From NCBI RefSeq assembly GCF_004349105.1, contig NZ_SMLB01000016.1:58922-122921 (forward strand): a stretch of 64,000 nt of DNA, read 5' to 3'. Positions 51,032 through 59,688 of the stretch are shown here, piece after piece. The translations under genes and the position numbers were made by a program. How positions within the stretch are numbered: the first letter of the stretch is position 1; the number at the start of each line of letters is the position of its first letter. The stretch is from Jiangella aurantiaca. GTDB taxonomy: Bacteria; Actinomycetota; Actinomycetes; Jiangellales; Jiangellaceae. The notes beneath the pieces were generated by a model, which saw nothing but the letters and a program-made list of their open reading frames with translations, did no database searches and had not been told where the DNA came from.

Positions 51032-51763
51032 TCACAATGGCTTTTCCTTCTGGTCCAGGTCGAGTCGCGGCAGCGACTCGCCCGACACCGAGCGCCACAC
51101 GTCGGTGACGCGGTCCTGGATGAGCTCGACGACGTCGCGCAGCGGCTGGCCGGCGAACTCGTCGGGCAGGATCGGCTTGCCGACCCGCAGTTTGATGGTC
51201 GGACGGCGGACGATGGAGGTGAGCGCGCCGCCGAGGCTGCGCGCGATGGACCCCGACCCGATGCGCCGGGCGTCGTGGTGGGCCACCGGGATGACCGGCG
51301 CCTTCGAGTCCGCCGCCAGCCGGCCCACGCCGAACCGGAATCGCCGCGGCGAGCCGTCCGCGGTGGCCGAGACGTCACCCTCGGGGTAGATGCCGACGAC
51401 CTCGCCGCGGGCCAGCGCGTCGTGCGCCGCCTTGAGCGCCGCGGCACCCGCCTGCCGGCCGCCGACCTCGATCATGCCGGCCTGCCGGGCGAGTGGGCCG
51501 ATGAACGGGTTGGCGAACACCAGGGACGACGCCATGAAGCGCACGTGGCCATGGGTGACGCCGCAGCCCTCGCGCTGGCACGGGACGCTGGGCCGCAGCC
51601 CCGCGCGGTACAGCGTGGCCAGCACCGGGGGCACGTCGCAGATGGTGGTGTGGTTGACGGCGACGATGGCGGGGCCGTGCAACGGCAACGCCGAGAGGCC
51701 GTCGGGCTCGACGCTGCCGAACAGTCTGGTCAGGCCCACGGCGACCGTCCCCACCAGCTCCAC
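51032..51763 (-). CDS. 1-acyl-sn-glycerol-3-phosphate acyltransferase (PlsC family)
   Basis: A 243-residue PlsC-type acyltransferase of phospholipid synthesis, probably membrane associated. Motif I is AVNHTTICDVPP (HX4D), the substrate loop is FMASSLVFANPFIG and motif III is VGIYPEGDVS. Families of this type also acylate other glycerol or ornithine lipids, so specificity is open. GTG start at 51763. Confidence 0.87.
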   Translation of the reverse strand: MELVGTVAVGLTRLFGSVEPDGLSALPLHGPAIVAVNHTTICDVPPVLATLYRAGLRPSVPCQREGCGVTHGHVRFMASSLVFANPFIGPLARQAGMIEVGGRQAGAAALKAAHDALARGEVVGIYPEGDVSATADGSPRRFRFGVGRLAADSKAPVIPVAHHDARRIGSGSIARSLGGALTSIVRRPTIKLRVGKPILPDEFAGQPLRDVVELIQDRVTDVWRSVSGESLPRLDLDQKEKPL

Positions 51764-51810
51764 GGGGGAAGATTAACCCATGCGTAGGACGGACAGGTGA
51801 CGGCGCGGCG

Positions 51811-52584
51811 TCACGGCGTGGGCGTCGGCGTGGCGCCCGGGACCGGGATCTTGGTGAGGTCGACGACGGCGTCCTCGGCGGGCGGGGTGACGGCGACCTC
51901 CGTCCCGTAGTCGGAGAAGGTGATGACGCCGGCACCGGCCGACGCGCCCTTCTCCTCCAGCCGCAGCGGCAGCGGCTCGCCGGTGGCGGCGACCCAGAGC
52001 GTGCCGCCCGTCTGCGGGAACAGCAGGCCGACCGCCGGCACGCCGTCGACCTCGCGGACCGCGGTGAGGCCCTCAGGGTCGTCGGCGCCGAGCACCGCGG
52101 CCGCGAACGTGGACCCGTCGGCGAAGATGGCGAAGCTGGACGCCGCCTCCGGCGAGATGAGCAGCCACTTGCCGGCCAGCGTGGTGTCGACGTCGGCGCC
52201 GACATATGTGGCCAGGCTCTCGGGGTCGCCGGTGACGAAGACCGCACCGGGCGTGGCGACCAGCTGGACGGTGGTGTCGGAGCCGACGGTACCGACGGAC
52301 CCGACGCCGTCCTTGAACGCGATGTCGATGGTGTTGCCGCCGACCGTCGTGCCGGTGACGCGGTAGGAGCCGGTGGCGCGCATGGCGGCCAACGACCGCT
52401 GCAGCACTTCCGCCGGCGCCAGCTCGTCGACGCCGTTGGGCGCCTCGGTGAGCCCCTCTTCGACGCTGATCTGCGCCAGCGGCGAGACCGCCGGGTGTTC
52501 CGGCCCGGATGCACACGCCGTCAAGGCGATGGTCACGAGCGCTGCGGAACCGGCTGCAGCCAGTCGGCGAACGACCAGTTGCAT
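51811..52584 (-). CDS. LppX/LprG-like lipoprotein
   Basis: A 257-residue secreted lipoprotein. Signal peptide with lipobox LTAC (lipidated Cys24), then a mature domain of the LppX/LprAFG type, beta-rich with a hydrophobic cavity that carries lipids to the outer envelope in relatives. The C-terminus is Pro/Thr-rich (VPGATPTPTP). ATG 52584 chosen because the signal peptide starts there; 15 further codons upstream are unlikely. Divergent from the TPP-riboswitch operon and 47 bp upstream of the acyltransferase gene. Confidence 0.85.
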   Translation of the reverse strand: MQLVVRRLAAAGSAALVTIALTACASGPEHPAVSPLAQISVEEGLTEAPNGVDELAPAEVLQRSLAAMRATGSYRVTGTTVGGNTIDIAFKDGVGSVGTVGSDTTVQLVATPGAVFVTGDPESLATYVGADVDTTLAGKWLLISPEAASSFAIFADGSTFAAAVLGADDPEGLTAVREVDGVPAVGLLFPQTGGTLWVAATGEPLPLRLEEKGASAGAGVITFSDYGTEVAVTPPAEDAVVDLTKIPVPGATPTPTP

Positions 52585-52769
52585 GTGCGGCTGACCTCTT
52601 CGTTCCGGGGTCGGCTCGGTGACGAGCACGAGGCGGCTCCGGCTGGAGCGCCTGATGGAGCATACCCACGGTCATGCCGCGTCGTCACCGAAACGTGACC
52701 TGGCCGGGGCCCCGGGGACACCAGTATCCGGACGTTACCGCTGATCAACGCGTGTGTGGCCAAAGGGTG

Positions 52770-52775
52770 TAATCT
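52770..52775 (+). promoter_or_regulatory. Candidate -10 element of the thiamine transport operon
   Basis: TAATCT, preceded by TG, about 25 bp before the riboswitch, in a short AT-rich stretch. No convincing -35 at the usual distance. Confidence 0.35.
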
Positions 52776-52800
52776 CATTCACGAGACAACTGAATACCCA

Positions 52801-52887
52801 CGACAGGGGAGCGCTGCAGCGCTGAGAGTGCGGGACAGGCCCGCAGACCCTCGAACCTGATCCGGGTAATGCCGGCGCAGGAAGTCG
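52801..52887 (+). promoter_or_regulatory. TPP riboswitch (THI element)
   Basis: Consensus pieces in order: GCTGAGAGTGCGGG (52820-52833), ACCCTCGAACCTGAT (52847-52861) and CCGGGTAATGCCGGCGCAGG (52862-52881). The closing stem is CGAC/GTCG at 52801-52804 and 52884-52887. It binds thiamine pyrophosphate and should switch off the downstream transporter. Downstream, a hairpin at 52912-52930 (CCACGGG/CCCGTGG) and another, GGAG-CTT-CTCC at 52984-52994, which covers the Shine-Dalgarno sequence, are candidate expression platforms; no U-tract is seen, so translational control is more likely. Confidence 0.93.
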
Positions 52888-52995
52888 ACACCTCGACCGC
52901 AGCAGCGCGTCCCACGGGCAGGTCCCGTGGCGGCGCGCTGTATCGCGTCTTCGAGGGCCCCTCGTCGTACCCCCCGTACGAGAGGAGCTTCTCCG

Positions 52996-53598
52996 ATGAG
53001 CGAGCCGGGAACCGTTGAGCTACGACGGCACCGCTGGCGCACCGTCGACATCGTCGTCGCGTCTGTCATCGGCGTCGTGTTCGGCGTCGTCTTCGCCATC
53101 TGGAACAACGTGGTGTACTCGGCGATCAGCGGGCCGATCGGCTCGTCGCCGCTGGCGCCACTGGTCGCCGGCATCTGGCTGATTCCGGCCGTGGTCGGCG
53201 GGCTGGTCATTCGCAAGGCCGGCGCCGCGCTGTACACCGAGGTCGTCGCCGCGACGGTCTCGATGTTCTTCGGCTCGGTGTGGGGGCTGTCGGTCTTCAT
53301 GTCCGGCGTCTGGCAGGGCCTGGGCGCGGAGCTGGTGTTCGCGCTGCTGCTCTACCGCCGGTGGGGGCTGCTGGCGGCGGTGCTGGCCGGCGGCGGGGCC
53401 GGGCTGGCGATGGGTCTGTACGAGATCAACGTCTATGTGTCGACATACGCGGCGGACTGGAAGCTGGTGTACGTGCTGTCGGCAGTGGCGACCGGGTTGG
53501 TGGTCGCGGGCGGGCTCGGCTGGCTGCTGGTCCGGGCGCTCGCCCGGACGGGTGCGCTGGCGCCGTTCTCGGCCGGCCGCACGCAGCGCGAGATCTGA
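52996..53598 (+). CDS. ykoE: ECF transporter substrate-binding (S) component, YkoE family
   Basis: A 200-residue membrane protein with about five helices, matching YkoE, the S component of a thiamine-related ECF transporter (thiamine or hydroxymethylpyrimidine). Start MSEPGTVELRRHRWRTVDIV, typical of YkoE. It follows a TPP riboswitch and is coupled to the ATPase gene (TGATG overlap), so the substrate class is well supported by context. ATG 52996 has GAGGAG upstream, within a small hairpin. Confidence 0.92.
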   Translation: MSEPGTVELRRHRWRTVDIVVASVIGVVFGVVFAIWNNVVYSAISGPIGSSPLAPLVAGIWLIPAVVGGLVIRKAGAALYTEVVAATVSMFFGSVWGLSVFMSGVWQGLGAELVFALLLYRRWGLLAAVLAGGGAGLAMGLYEINVYVSTYAADWKLVYVLSAVATGLVVAGGLGWLLVRALARTGALAPFSAGRTQREI

Positions 53599-55076
53599 TG
53601 ACGGTGCCAGACCGCGGCGCCGCGGTCCGGGTGCGCGGGTTCGGCTGGCGCTACGCCGGCCGGAAGGCGTGGGCGTGCCGCGGCGTCGACCTCGACATCG
53701 CCGCCGGTGAACGGGTGCTCCTGGTCGGGCCGTCGGGCGCGGGCAAGTCGACGGTGCTGCGCGCCGTCGCCGGGCTGCTCGACCCCGAGACGGCGGCGGA
53801 GCAGGAAGGCTCGGTCGAGGTCGGCGGCGTGCCCGCGGCGGCCGCGCGGGACCGCGTCGGCATGCTGCTGCAGGACCCGGAGGCATCACTGGTGATGTCG
53901 CGCTCCAGCGACGACGTCGCGTTCGGCCTCGAGAACGCCGGCGTGCCGGCCGAGGAGATCTGGCCGCGGGTGGACGAGGCGCTCGCGCGGGTCGGGTTCC
54001 GGCACGGCCGCCACCGGCCGACCGCGGCGCTGTCCGGCGGCGAGCAGCAGCGGCTGGCGCTGGCCGGCGCGCTGGTCCGCCGTCCGTCGGTGCTGGTGCT
54101 GGACGAGCCGACGGCCAACCTCGACCCGGCCGGGACGGCGACCGTGCTGTCGGCCGTCGAGTCGGCGCTGACCGGTGCCGGGACGACGCTGCTGCTGGTC
54201 GAGCACCGGGTCGACGCCGCGGCCGGGCTGATCGACCGCGTCGTCGTGCTGGAGCCGGGCGGCGGGGTCGTCGACGACGGGCCGCCCGCCGAGGTGTTCG
54301 GCCGGCGCGGCGCCGCGCTGGCCGCGGCCGGGGTGTGGGTGCCGACACCGTGGGGCCCGGCCGCTCCCCCGTTCCGGCCCGGCCCCGGCGGCGACGTCGT
54401 GCTCACCGCGCGCGACCTGAGCCTGACGTATCCGCGCACCCGCCGGCCGGCGCTGTCGTCGGCGTCGCTGTCCGTGCGCCGCGGCACCGCCGTCGCCGTG
54501 ACCGGGCCGAACGGCAGCGGCAAGTCGACCCTGGCGATGCTCGCGGCCGGGCTGCTGCCGCCGGACACCGGTTCGGTGCGGCTGTCTGGCGGCCCGGACC
54601 GGCCGCTGCACCGGTGGCGGCCACGGGACCTGTGCCGCCGGGTCGGGACGGTGTTCCAGGACCCGGAGCACCAGTTCGTGACCCGTACGGCCCGCGACGA
54701 GCTGCTGGTCGGGCCGCACCGTGCCGGGATCCCGGCGGACGCGGCGGCGCGGCGGGCGGACGAGCTGCTGGACCGGCTACGACTGACCCGGCTGGCCGGC
54801 GCGAACCCGTTCACGCTGTCCGGCGGCGAGAAGCGGCGGCTATCGGTGGCGGCCGTGCTGGCGACCGCGCCGGACCTGCTGGTCATGGACGAGCCGACGT
54901 TCGGGCAGGACGCGCGGACGTGGGCGGAACTGCTCGAGCTGTGTGTGGGGTTGCGGGCGGGCGGGACGGCGATCGTCGCGGTCACGCACGACGAGGCGTT
55001 CGCGAGCGCGCTGGCCGACGAGCGGGTGACGGTGTCCGGCGGCGTGCCGGCGACCGCTGCGGAGGTGCGGTCGTGA
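53598..55076 (+). CDS. ykoD: ECF transporter ATPase with two fused ABC domains (YkoD-like)
   Basis: A 492-residue fusion of two ABC ATPase domains, replacing the separate EcfA1/EcfA2. First domain: Walker A GPSGAGKST, signature LSGGEQQR, Walker B LVLDEPT. Second: GPNGSGKST, LSGGEKRR, LVMDEPT. Both look catalytically intact. It drives uptake through YkoE and YkoC. Overlaps ykoE by 1 nt and ykoC by 4 nt (GTGA). Confidence 0.93.
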   Translation: MTVPDRGAAVRVRGFGWRYAGRKAWACRGVDLDIAAGERVLLVGPSGAGKSTVLRAVAGLLDPETAAEQEGSVEVGGVPAAAARDRVGMLLQDPEASLVMSRSSDDVAFGLENAGVPAEEIWPRVDEALARVGFRHGRHRPTAALSGGEQQRLALAGALVRRPSVLVLDEPTANLDPAGTATVLSAVESALTGAGTTLLLVEHRVDAAAGLIDRVVVLEPGGGVVDDGPPAEVFGRRGAALAAAGVWVPTPWGPAAPPFRPGPGGDVVLTARDLSLTYPRTRRPALSSASLSVRRGTAVAVTGPNGSGKSTLAMLAAGLLPPDTGSVRLSGGPDRPLHRWRPRDLCRRVGTVFQDPEHQFVTRTARDELLVGPHRAGIPADAAARRADELLDRLRLTRLAGANPFTLSGGEKRRLSVAAVLATAPDLLVMDEPTFGQDARTWAELLELCVGLRAGGTAIVAVTHDEAFASALADERVTVSGGVPATAAEVRS

Positions 55077-55879
55077 CGCTGCTGCAGACCCATCTGTCCA
55101 CCGACCCGGGCGCGCCCCTCGCCCGGCGGAACCCGGTCGCGAAGCTGGCGGCCGCGCTGATCCCGTCAGTGGTCCTGCTGGTCAGCGTCGATCCGGTGTC
55201 GTCCGGCCTGCTGCTGACCGCCTGGCTGATCTCGGTGCCGTCGTGGGGTGTGGGCTGGCCCGGGCTCGTGCGCCGGCTGTGGCCTCTGGGCCTGGCCGTC
55301 GTCATGGTGACGCTCGGCAACGCCGTGTTCACCGCGCGCAAGGGCGGCGCGACCATGCTCGAGGCCGGTCCGCTGCTGATCACGACGGAGAGCCTGGCGA
55401 CCGGCGCGACGGCCGGGCTGCGGGTGGCGGCGATCGCGCTGCCCGGCGTGCTGGCGGTGCTGACCATCGACCCGGTGGACCTCGCCGACTCGCTGGTCCG
55501 GCATCTGCGGGTGCCGGCCCGGTTCGCCTACGGGTCACTGGCGGCGTTCCGGCTGGCGCCGCTGCTGGCCGCCGAGTGGGAGGTGCTCGGCCGGGCCCGG
55601 CGGGCCCGCGGCCTGGGCGGCGACCGCAACCCGCTGCGGGCGCTGGCGGTTCTCGGCGGGCGGCTGTTCGCGCTGCTGGTCGGCGCGGTGCGGCGCGGGA
55701 CGCACCTGGCCGTCGCGATGGACGCCCGCGGGTTCGCGGCATCGGCGCACCGCACGTCCGCCCGCCGGCCGGAGTTCGGCCGGGCGGACGCGGCCCTGCT
55801 CGCCGCGTCCGCCCTGCTGACCGCCGTCGCCGTCACCGCCGCCCTGGCGACCGGCGCCTGGTCCCCCGTCCTCTCCTAG
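55073..55879 (+). CDS. ykoC: ECF transporter transmembrane (T) component, YkoC/EcfT-like
   Basis: A 268-residue energy-coupling membrane protein (CbiQ/EcfT family) with about five or six helices. The EcfT coupling motif appears as GRARRARGLGG (ARG type) and a second Ala-Arg-Gly as MDARGFA; these helices contact the ATPase domains. GTG start overlaps the ATPase stop, completing the ykoE-ykoD-ykoC operon. A palindromic mobile-type element begins 5 bp after the stop. Confidence 0.92.
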   Translation: MTLLQTHLSTDPGAPLARRNPVAKLAAALIPSVVLLVSVDPVSSGLLLTAWLISVPSWGVGWPGLVRRLWPLGLAVVMVTLGNAVFTARKGGATMLEAGPLLITTESLATGATAGLRVAAIALPGVLAVLTIDPVDLADSLVRHLRVPARFAYGSLAAFRLAPLLAAEWEVLGRARRARGLGGDRNPLRALAVLGGRLFALLVGAVRRGTHLAVAMDARGFAASAHRTSARRPEFGRADAALLAASALLTAVAVTAALATGAWSPVLS

Positions 55880-55883
55880 AAGT

Positions 55884-56160
55884 GAGGCTCTTCTGCTGCT
55901 TCGGTGGGTGCGTTGCCCGGCGAGGAGTCGGTGTGACCGCGGCCCAAGCCAACGAGGAACGCCACCCGGCCAGTGTTGATCAACATGGAGGTCCGGAGAA
56001 TCGACACCGCAAGTGAGGACACCGGTGGATGCCCGCGAAACCGGCGGACGCCGGGCCGATCCCCGCCGCATCCGCCGGTTTCGCGGGCATCCACCGGTAT
56101 CGCGGGTACCAGCCACGGCACCTGTTCCGCACCCACCCACGGAAGCAGCAGAAGACCCTC
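55884..56160. repeat. MITE-like palindromic element with inverted termini
   Basis: A 277-bp non-coding segment bounded by imperfect inverted repeats: the left terminus (55884-55912) starts GAGGCTCTTCTGCTGCTTC and the right terminus (56128-56160) is its complement with a 4-nt insertion and a few changes. Inside is a perfect 28-bp inverted repeat (56021-56048 and 56071-56098) with a 22-nt loop. No transposase lies inside. It fits tightly between the ykoC stop and the marR stop. Confidence 0.65.
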
Positions 56161-56175
56161 ATCGCCGGCTGCGGG

Positions 56176-56631
56176 TCAGGGGTCGATGCGGCGGAGCAGC
56201 TGCGACAGCGTCGCCAGTTCGGCGTCGTCGAAGCGGCCGACGACGTAGTCGTGCACGCCGCGCAGATGGGTGCCGCTGGCCTCGCGCAGCCGCTCGTACC
56301 CGGCGTCGGTCAGCACCGCGTAGAAGCCGCGGCCGTCGCGCTCGGCCTGGGTGCGTTCGAGCAGGCCCTCCTCGACCATCCGGTCCACCAGCCGGGTGAG
56401 ACCGCTGGGCGACAGCATGACGCGCTCGGCCAGCTCGCTCATCCGCAGCCGCCGGTCGTCGGCCTCGAGCAACCGGACGAGGACGTCGTACCAGGCGAGC
56501 GGGAGGTCGTGCTTGGACAGCAGGTCGCCCTCGAGGCGCCGCAAGACCCGCGACTGCGCGCGGATGAGCAGCCGCCACACCTCGAGCTGCTCGGGCGTGA
56601 CCCACTGGTCGATGTCCTTGCCGGCCGTCAT
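56176..56631 (-). CDS. MarR family transcriptional regulator
   Basis: A 151-residue MarR-type regulator. Winged helix-turn-helix at about residues 55-100 (LRMSELAERVMLSPSGLTRL, then the wing ERDGRGFYAVLTDAG). MarR proteins usually repress their own gene and a divergent neighbour until a phenolic or oxidant ligand binds. A perfect 7-bp inverted repeat lies immediately before its start and within the 69-bp spacer to the divergent mrp gene. Confidence 0.9.
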   Translation of the reverse strand: MTAGKDIDQWVTPEQLEVWRLLIRAQSRVLRRLEGDLLSKHDLPLAWYDVLVRLLEADDRRLRMSELAERVMLSPSGLTRLVDRMVEEGLLERTQAERDGRGFYAVLTDAGYERLREASGTHLRGVHDYVVGRFDDAELATLSQLLRRIDP

Positions 56632-56633
56632 GT

Positions 56634-56650
56634 CGTCTAGATCCTAGACG
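56634..56650. promoter_or_regulatory. Candidate MarR operator
   Basis: Perfect 7-bp inverted repeat CGTCTAG-ATC-CTAGACG, 2 bp upstream of the marR start codon and 50 bp upstream of mrp. Size and symmetry fit a MarR dimer site; binding would block marR and perhaps mrp. Confidence 0.6.
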
Positions 56651-56700
56651 GCGGCGCCCGCGGGACGACGCAGAAGGGCGGCGGACGTAGCATCGACCAC

Positions 56701-57849
56701 ATGAGTACCTTCCCGACCGTCGAGGACGTCACCGCGGCGCTGGCCGGTGTCAAGGACCCGGAGATCAAGCGGCCGATCACCGAGCTCAACATGGTGAAGT
56801 CCGTGGACGTCGCCGCCGACGGCCGCGTCACGGTCACGGTGTACTTGACGGTGGCCGGCTGCCCGCTGCGCGACACCATCACCCGCGACGTCACCGCGGC
56901 CGTGATGGCCCTCTCCGGCAGCACCTCGGTCGAGGTGGTGCTCGACGTCATGTCGGCGGAGCAGCGCAAGGAGCTGTCGCAGCAGCTGCGCGGCGGCGCG
57001 CCGGAGCGGGAGATCCCGTTCACCAAGCCGGGCTCGCTCACCCGCATCTACGCGGTCGCGTCCGGCAAGGGCGGGGTGGGCAAGTCGTCGGTGACGGCGA
57101 ACCTCGCCGCCGCCATGGCCGCCGACGGCGTCAGCGTCGGCCTGGTCGACGCCGATATCTACGGGCACTCGATCCCGCGCATGTTCGGCGTCGCGGGGTC
57201 GCAGCCGACCGTCGTCGAGCGGATGATCATGCCGGTGCCGGCTCACGGCGTGAAGCTCATCTCGACCGAGATGTTCAAGCCCGACCGCGACATCCCGGTC
57301 GCCTGGCGCGGCCCGATGCTGCACCGCGCGCTGCAGCAGTTCCTCACCGACGTCTACTGGGGCGACCTCGACGTCCTGCTGCTCGACCTCCCGCCCGGCA
57401 CCGGCGACGTCGCCATCTCGCTCGCGCAGCTGCTCCCGAACGCCGAGATCCTGGTCGTGACGACGCCGCAGCTGGCCGCCGCCGAGGTCGCGGAGCGCGC
57501 GGGCTCCATCGCCATGCAGACCCACCAGCAGGTGGCCGGCGTCATCGAGAACATGTCGTTCCTGCCGTGCCCGCACTGCGGTCCGGAGCACCGCCTCGAG
57601 CTGTTCGGCAGCGGCGGCGGGCAGCGCGTAGCCGACGGTCTGTCGCGACGGCTGGGCGCCACGGTGCCGCTGCTCGGCGAGATCCCGCTCGACACCCGGC
57701 TGCGCGAGGGCGGCGACGCCGGCTCCCCGCTGGTGCTGGGCGAGCCGGACGCCCCGGCGTCGGCAACGCTGCGCGAGGTGGCCAAGCGCCTGTCGCACCG
57801 CCAGCGCGGCCTGGCCGGCATGTCGTTGAGCCTCTCCCCCGCCGGCTGA
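56701..57849 (+). CDS. mrp: Mrp/NBP35-type P-loop ATPase, Fe-S cluster carrier
   Basis: A 382-residue Fe-S cluster carrier/assembly ATPase (ApbC/Mrp). N-terminal MIP18-like domain (about residues 1-95, with Cys54 in VAGCPLRD), deviant Walker A SGKGGVGKSS at about 121-130, VDADIYGHS, DLPPGTGDVA, and the cluster-binding CPHC (about residue 285). Divergent from marR. No Shine-Dalgarno sequence; TAGCAT (56688-56693) lies 7 nt before the ATG, suggesting leaderless expression. Confidence 0.93.
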   Translation: MSTFPTVEDVTAALAGVKDPEIKRPITELNMVKSVDVAADGRVTVTVYLTVAGCPLRDTITRDVTAAVMALSGSTSVEVVLDVMSAEQRKELSQQLRGGAPEREIPFTKPGSLTRIYAVASGKGGVGKSSVTANLAAAMAADGVSVGLVDADIYGHSIPRMFGVAGSQPTVVERMIMPVPAHGVKLISTEMFKPDRDIPVAWRGPMLHRALQQFLTDVYWGDLDVLLLDLPPGTGDVAISLAQLLPNAEILVVTTPQLAAAEVAERAGSIAMQTHQQVAGVIENMSFLPCPHCGPEHRLELFGSGGGQRVADGLSRRLGATVPLLGEIPLDTRLREGGDAGSPLVLGEPDAPASATLREVAKRLSHRQRGLAGMSLSLSPAG

Positions 57850-57865
57850 TGGCAGGGTCGGCGGC

Positions 57866-58846
57866 ATGCGTCGCGTCGCCGCCCTGCTCAGCGCCCTGTT
57901 TCCGCTCGTCGCCGGCTGTGCCGACGACGACGGCGGCGGCTCCGCGGCGCCCACCGGCGCGCCGCCGGGCAGCCCGATCACCGCGGACCTGACCGTCCCA
58001 CCGGGCACCGTGCTGCTGGGCGCTCCGTTCCCGTACGCCGCCACGGACGACGGCCCGGCCGCCGGGACCGAGGCGCTGCTGCTGGTCGACGGCGATCCGG
58101 TCGCGGCGTTCGCGGGCCTCGTCGACCAGGTCCGCGCCGCAGGCCTCGTCCCGCTGATCTACCACCCGGACGAGGACGCCGAGCCCGCCGCCTGCCAGGT
58201 CGCCGACGTCACCTACCCGGACGCCGTCGGTGATCGCTGGCCGCTGGGCAGCGACGACCTCCCGGACGGCGACGACCCGCTCGCGCTGGAGTGCGAGACG
58301 CACGCGTTCGGCTCGGACGGCTACCGGCTCGACCTGAAACTCGTCGTCAGCGAGCGGACCGACCCGTACCTGTCCTTCGTGCGGATCACCGAGGTCCAGG
58401 ACAGTCTGTCGTCGCCGCTGCCGGACCTCGAGGCCGAGGCGCCCACGCCGGCGGGCGACGCGCCGGTCACGCCGCCGCCGGTCCCCGACGACCTGCCCGG
58501 GCCCGGCGACCCGATCGGCGTGCCGTTCGCACCGTCCGGCGAGGAGCACCGGCTGCTCGACGGCTACGAATTGCTCGCCCCGCCGGTCACGTCCACCTGC
58601 GCGACCGGCGGGTTCGTCGCCGTCGTCCGCGGCACCGAGGGCCAGAGCACCGGCGACGCCGTCGACACGTGGGTCGAGCACCTGGGTGGGGAGTCGTTCG
58701 CTCAGGTCCCGGCCCCGGATGGCGACGTCTCCGCGACGATCGGCGGTGTGCCGACGCGGCGGGTGGTGCTCAGCGGCGCGGGCGCCGGGACGGTGACCGT
58801 CACCGGCGCCGGCGAGCACGTGCTGCTGGACCGCTGCAACGACTGA
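57866..58846 (+). CDS. Hypothetical secreted lipoprotein
   Basis: A 326-residue protein with a short signal peptide and lipobox LVAG before Cys18, followed by DDDGGGS. No domain recognised. The mature part has two halves of similar character joined by a Pro-rich linker (TPPPVPDDLPGPGDP) and several cysteines (CQVAD, CETHAF, CATGGF, CND) that could form disulfides. It lies 16 bp after mrp, so it may be on the same transcript, and ends 5 bp before the convergent dioxygenase gene. Confidence 0.7.
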   Translation: MRRVAALLSALFPLVAGCADDDGGGSAAPTGAPPGSPITADLTVPPGTVLLGAPFPYAATDDGPAAGTEALLLVDGDPVAAFAGLVDQVRAAGLVPLIYHPDEDAEPAACQVADVTYPDAVGDRWPLGSDDLPDGDDPLALECETHAFGSDGYRLDLKLVVSERTDPYLSFVRITEVQDSLSSPLPDLEAEAPTPAGDAPVTPPPVPDDLPGPGDPIGVPFAPSGEEHRLLDGYELLAPPVTSTCATGGFVAVVRGTEGQSTGDAVDTWVEHLGGESFAQVPAPDGDVSATIGGVPTRRVVLSGAGAGTVTVTGAGEHVLLDRCND

Positions 58847-58851
58847 TCCGG

Positions 58852-59688
58852 TCACACGCCGAGGTTGGTGTACCCGAGCCAGCCGTCGCCGTCGGCGATG
58901 ACGGTGAGCAGGCCGGCGTCGGCGTAGATCGAGTCGCCGTCGTTGTACGTGTCGCGGCCGGTGTGGTCGCTGTACGGCGCCTGTCCGTACACCTGGTCGC
59001 TGAGCTCGTCGTCGAAGAACAGCTGCGTGGTCAGCACGGTCTCCTGGTCGACGTGCACGCGCACGTGGATGTGCACCGTCCGGCCGCGGTACCAGCCCGG
59101 GTAGATGGTGGTGAACCGGACGATGCCGTCGGCGTCGGCCACCTGGGCGCCGCGCAGGTAGGTGCCGTCGTCGGTGGGCTCGGACTCGACGTCGCCCTGG
59201 CTGTAGGACCCGTCGGACGTCGTCGACTCGCCGCCGCCGGGCGGCCCGCCGGACGCGACCTCGAATCCGGAGTACTCGCCGCCGGCGTCGCAGTGCCAGA
59301 TCTCGACGACGCTGTCCGGCAACGGGGTGTTCTCCGCGTCCTGCACCCGCAGTGCCAGCGTCAGCGTCGCGCCGGGCCGGTCCTCGCGGAGGTCGGAGCG
59401 GATCGAGTCGACGTCGAACCAGTACGGCCCCTCGGTCGTCTCCGGCGACGTCCCGGCCACGTCGACCGCGTCGAGCATCGCCACCAGGTCGGTCCCCGCG
59501 GCCGACGGAGTCGGCGTCGCGGCCGCCGTGGTCCCGGCGCCCGCGCCGGTGCTCCTGCCGTTGCTCGTGCCGGAGCCCGCTCCGCAGGCGGCGAGCACCG
59601 CCCCGAGCCCGACCGTCCCGCCCAGTCCCAGTGCCCGCCGCCGCGCGATCAGCCGGCGGCTGTCCTTGACCTCGTCGTTCATCGTCAT
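58852..59688 (-). CDS. Exported intradiol ring-cleavage dioxygenase-like lipoprotein
   Basis: A 278-residue protein. Its signal sequence is Tat-like (ARRRALGLG) with lipobox LAAC (Cys35), a low-complexity linker, then an intradiol dioxygenase fold. Likely Fe(III) ligands can be seen: Tyr in EGPYWFD or YPGWYRGR and the two His in TVHIHVRVH; WHCDAGGEYSGF is family-like. Exported members of unknown substrate occur in actinobacteria. The start overlaps the sensor-kinase stop (ATGA), placing it last in a response regulator - kinase - dioxygenase operon. Confidence 0.87.
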   Translation of the reverse strand: MTMNDEVKDSRRLIARRRALGLGGTVGLGAVLAACGAGSGTSNGRSTGAGAGTTAAATPTPSAAGTDLVAMLDAVDVAGTSPETTEGPYWFDVDSIRSDLREDRPGATLTLALRVQDAENTPLPDSVVEIWHCDAGGEYSGFEVASGGPPGGGESTTSDGSYSQGDVESEPTDDGTYLRGAQVADADGIVRFTTIYPGWYRGRTVHIHVRVHVDQETVLTTQLFFDDELSDQVYGQAPYSDHTGRDTYNDGDSIYADAGLLTVIADGDGWLGYTNLGV

